NCBI RefSeq assembly: GCF_042767895.1
Contig: NC_091571.1
Span: 19,958,965 to 20,022,964 of the forward strand
Direction of reading: 5' to 3'
Length of the DNA stretch: 64,000 bases
Source: Penaeus vannamei
Taxonomy: Eukaryota; Arthropoda; Malacostraca; Decapoda; Penaeidae
Part shown: positions 62,513 through 64,000 of the stretch, one piece after another
Position numbering within the stretch: position 1 is the stretch's first letter
Layout: every line of letters starts with the position of its first letter
Made by a program: the position numbers and the translations under genes
The notes under the pieces: generated by a model
What the model was told of the DNA's origin: nothing
The model's database searches: none
The model's input: the letters and a program-made list of their open reading frames with translations, nothing else

Positions 62513-64000
62513 CTACCTCATAAATTGTGTGTGTGCACAATTCTGCAAGTAATGTAACAGGGTGGCGTTAGGCTCGCCGCAGTGTTTGCATACCCTCGCA
62601 GTCTCATTGTCAATAATTTGCCAAGCGCATTGGTAACCTAGTCTTAGTCTGAATAGTATGACTTCGGTACCTCTTTTTGTGTTTGGAGGAAGGGCCAGTG
62701 GCTCATAACCTGAAGCATCTGAGTACCACTTGGCAGCGAGCGATTTTGTGATGTTTTCTCTATGTGCTCCCCGGAGGACCGCACACGCTGCAGCTTTGGT
62801 ACCTTGGCTTAGTCCCTTTCGGCAGGGTTTAACGATCATGGAGAATGGGGGCATACCCCTGCCCTTTTCAGCTAGTTTATCAGCAATCTCGTTCCCTTGT
62901 ATGCCTATGTGGCTTGGGACCCATTTTATGATGATTCTTCTACTTTGACTAAGGATTCTTTGGGCTATGTTTAGCACTGTTGTCAAGAGGTAGATGTTAT
63001 CTGGGGGCATGCTATGCTGTAAGCTGTCAATAGTTGCTCTTGAATCTGTATGAATGACAATGTCCTCCCCTCAGGGACGCGTGTGTCAATGCTTCCATGA
63101 TCGCAACCGTTTCAGCCTGAAGCGTTGAGGCATTGTCAGTGACCCTAATGGATGCTGTGGTATCCTTTGTTGCAAAGTCGGCGCCTGCAGTATGGTTTAT
63201 TGGATCCACGGATCCGTCCGTGTAGTATGTTATACTACCCGGCGGAGTTATTTGATCAATGACCCTTTGTGCGTGTGCCTTTAGGCTAGGTATGGAATAT
63301 TGATCTTTTCTCATTGTGAGATTTAGAATTGAGAATTCGATCATTTCGTATGCCCACGGCGGGGGTTCTTTGTAATCAGGGTGAGGGGAGTCCATACCCT
63401 TGGCAAGCAATGAATCTTTTAGCTGAAAGCGTATCAAAACTCTGGCTGTATGTGTGAGCCAGGAATTGTCCGCAAACAACTGGTAATCTTGTTATAGGCG
63501 TCTGAGAACTCTTTGTCTTAGGAGTTTGTGGGTGCCTGCAGGACCTTGGAGAGGAACTGTGCTGCCATTAGATCTATTCTAGTGTCCATGGACGGTAAAT
63601 CAGCTTCCATGAGGAGGTTGATGACCTTTGTCCACTTAGGTGCACCTAGAATTATCCTGGCTGCTTCATTTTGTATTGTTTCCAGTTTTTCTTTTAATGT
63701 CCTGGAAGCAATGAGGGCGACAGATGCATAATCAATAATAGGACGGACAGCATGTACATAGAATGATCTTAGTACTTTGTGTCCTGCTCCTGTGTGTCTC
63801 CCTGTCATGACTTTCATGACTGACAGTCTTTCCTTGGTTCTGTCAAGCAGGTATTGGATCTCCTTTTTGAAAGTGAGTGTGTCCTATCCATACACCAAGG
63901 TATAAATAGTCCTTCACCCATTCCAGATCCATACCCTGTATAGTGAGTTTTTGGTTTCTGACATTGGTTCTCAGAGCCATTGTTTTGGATTTTGCTGCTG
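62513..64000 (-). pseudogene. RT C-terminus, RNase H and CCHC motif of the non-LTR element
   Basis: RT thumb: SVMKVMTGRH-type and PIIDYASVALIAS motifs at 63690-63820. RNase H: TDGS with catalytic Asp at 63216-63218, AETVAIMEAL with Glu near 63111-63113, and (after a 2-bp deletion near 63065 that breaks the frame) WVPSHIGIQGNEIADKLAEK at 62870-62935, carrying the last catalytic Asp. A C-terminal finger CKHCGEPNATLLHYLQNC (C-x2-C-x8-H-x4-C) lies near 62537-62590. A TAA replaces a Gln codon near 63496, and a 2-bp loss lies near 63885. RT followed by RNase H and a CCHC finger fits the I/Jockey-type group. The copy is inactive as read. Confidence 0.8.

Larger units (their letters stand above)
62169..64000 (-). 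mobile_element. RNase H-bearing non-LTR retrotransposon, copy 2 (continues beyond window)
   Basis: On the minus strand from the window edge: RT C-terminus (64000 to about 63520), connection, RNase H (63216 to about 62830), C-terminal CCHC motif, stop at about 62513, and a 3' UTR to 62169. It is nearly identical to 50620-51674 over the shared part but in the opposite orientation. The 3' end meets satellite with no poly(A) or simple-repeat tail. Confidence 0.82.

Overview
This looks like nuclear DNA of an arthropod, most probably a decapod crustacean. I infer that from the mix of very AT-rich trinucleotide-style satellite, degraded RTE-like and RNase H-bearing non-LTR retrotransposons, and Ty3/Gypsy-type gag-protease remnants. 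The sequence alone cannot fix the species. I see no intact host gene, rRNA, tRNA, CRISPR array or prokaryotic feature. Two 500-N scaffold gaps interrupt it (32340-32839 and 51675-52174).

About 70% of the window is one satellite family. Its monomer is about 550-620 bp: a short, conserved, less AT-rich core (with motifs such as GTCGAAAAAACGG, TAGCGTATTACAG and GAGAGAAACGTCG) embedded in roughly 450 bp of (AAT/GAT/AAC)-like sequence. Three subfamilies occur in blocks. Subfamily 1 is at 51-10810, 17303-20372 and 32008-32339; subfamily 2 at 20373-26372, 33131-36388, 42415-49844 and 52175-62168; subfamily 3 at 10811-16020. Orientation also changes in blocks: plus at 51-2114, minus at 2115-16020, plus at 17303-18000, minus at 18001-26372, and plus from 32008 to the end of the arrays. 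In this annotation, plus means the core reads GTCGAAAAAACGG. The first 50 bases of the window recur at 17253-17302, followed by the same variant satellite, so a higher-order unit of about 17.25 kb is likely.

Five retroelement insertions punctuate the satellite. (1) A 3'-truncated, internally deleted RTE-like element lies at 16021-17302 on the minus strand; the 5' end of a second copy is at 1-50. (2) LTR element A, 26373-32007, has two direct ~305-bp LTRs, a decayed gag and an aspartic protease on the minus strand, an 18-bp minisatellite in its leader and a ~70-bp tandem repeat after the protease, and no reverse transcriptase. (3) Element B, 36389-42403, is a relative of A with gag, a CCHC knuckle, a protease, a pre-RT linker and an Asp-rich tail, again with no RT, RNase H or integrase; one LTR is replaced by an inverted LTR fragment. 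(4) A rearranged RNase H-bearing non-LTR element occupies 49845-51674, with its endonuclease part inverted relative to its RT/RNase H part. (5) A second copy of that element lies on the minus strand from 62169 past the window end.

All coding regions carry frameshifts or stops, so nothing here is expected to act as a working operon or pathway. The points of interest are structural: pol-less LTR elements, an inverted LTR, a twin-priming-like inversion, satellite palindromes and the higher-order organisation.
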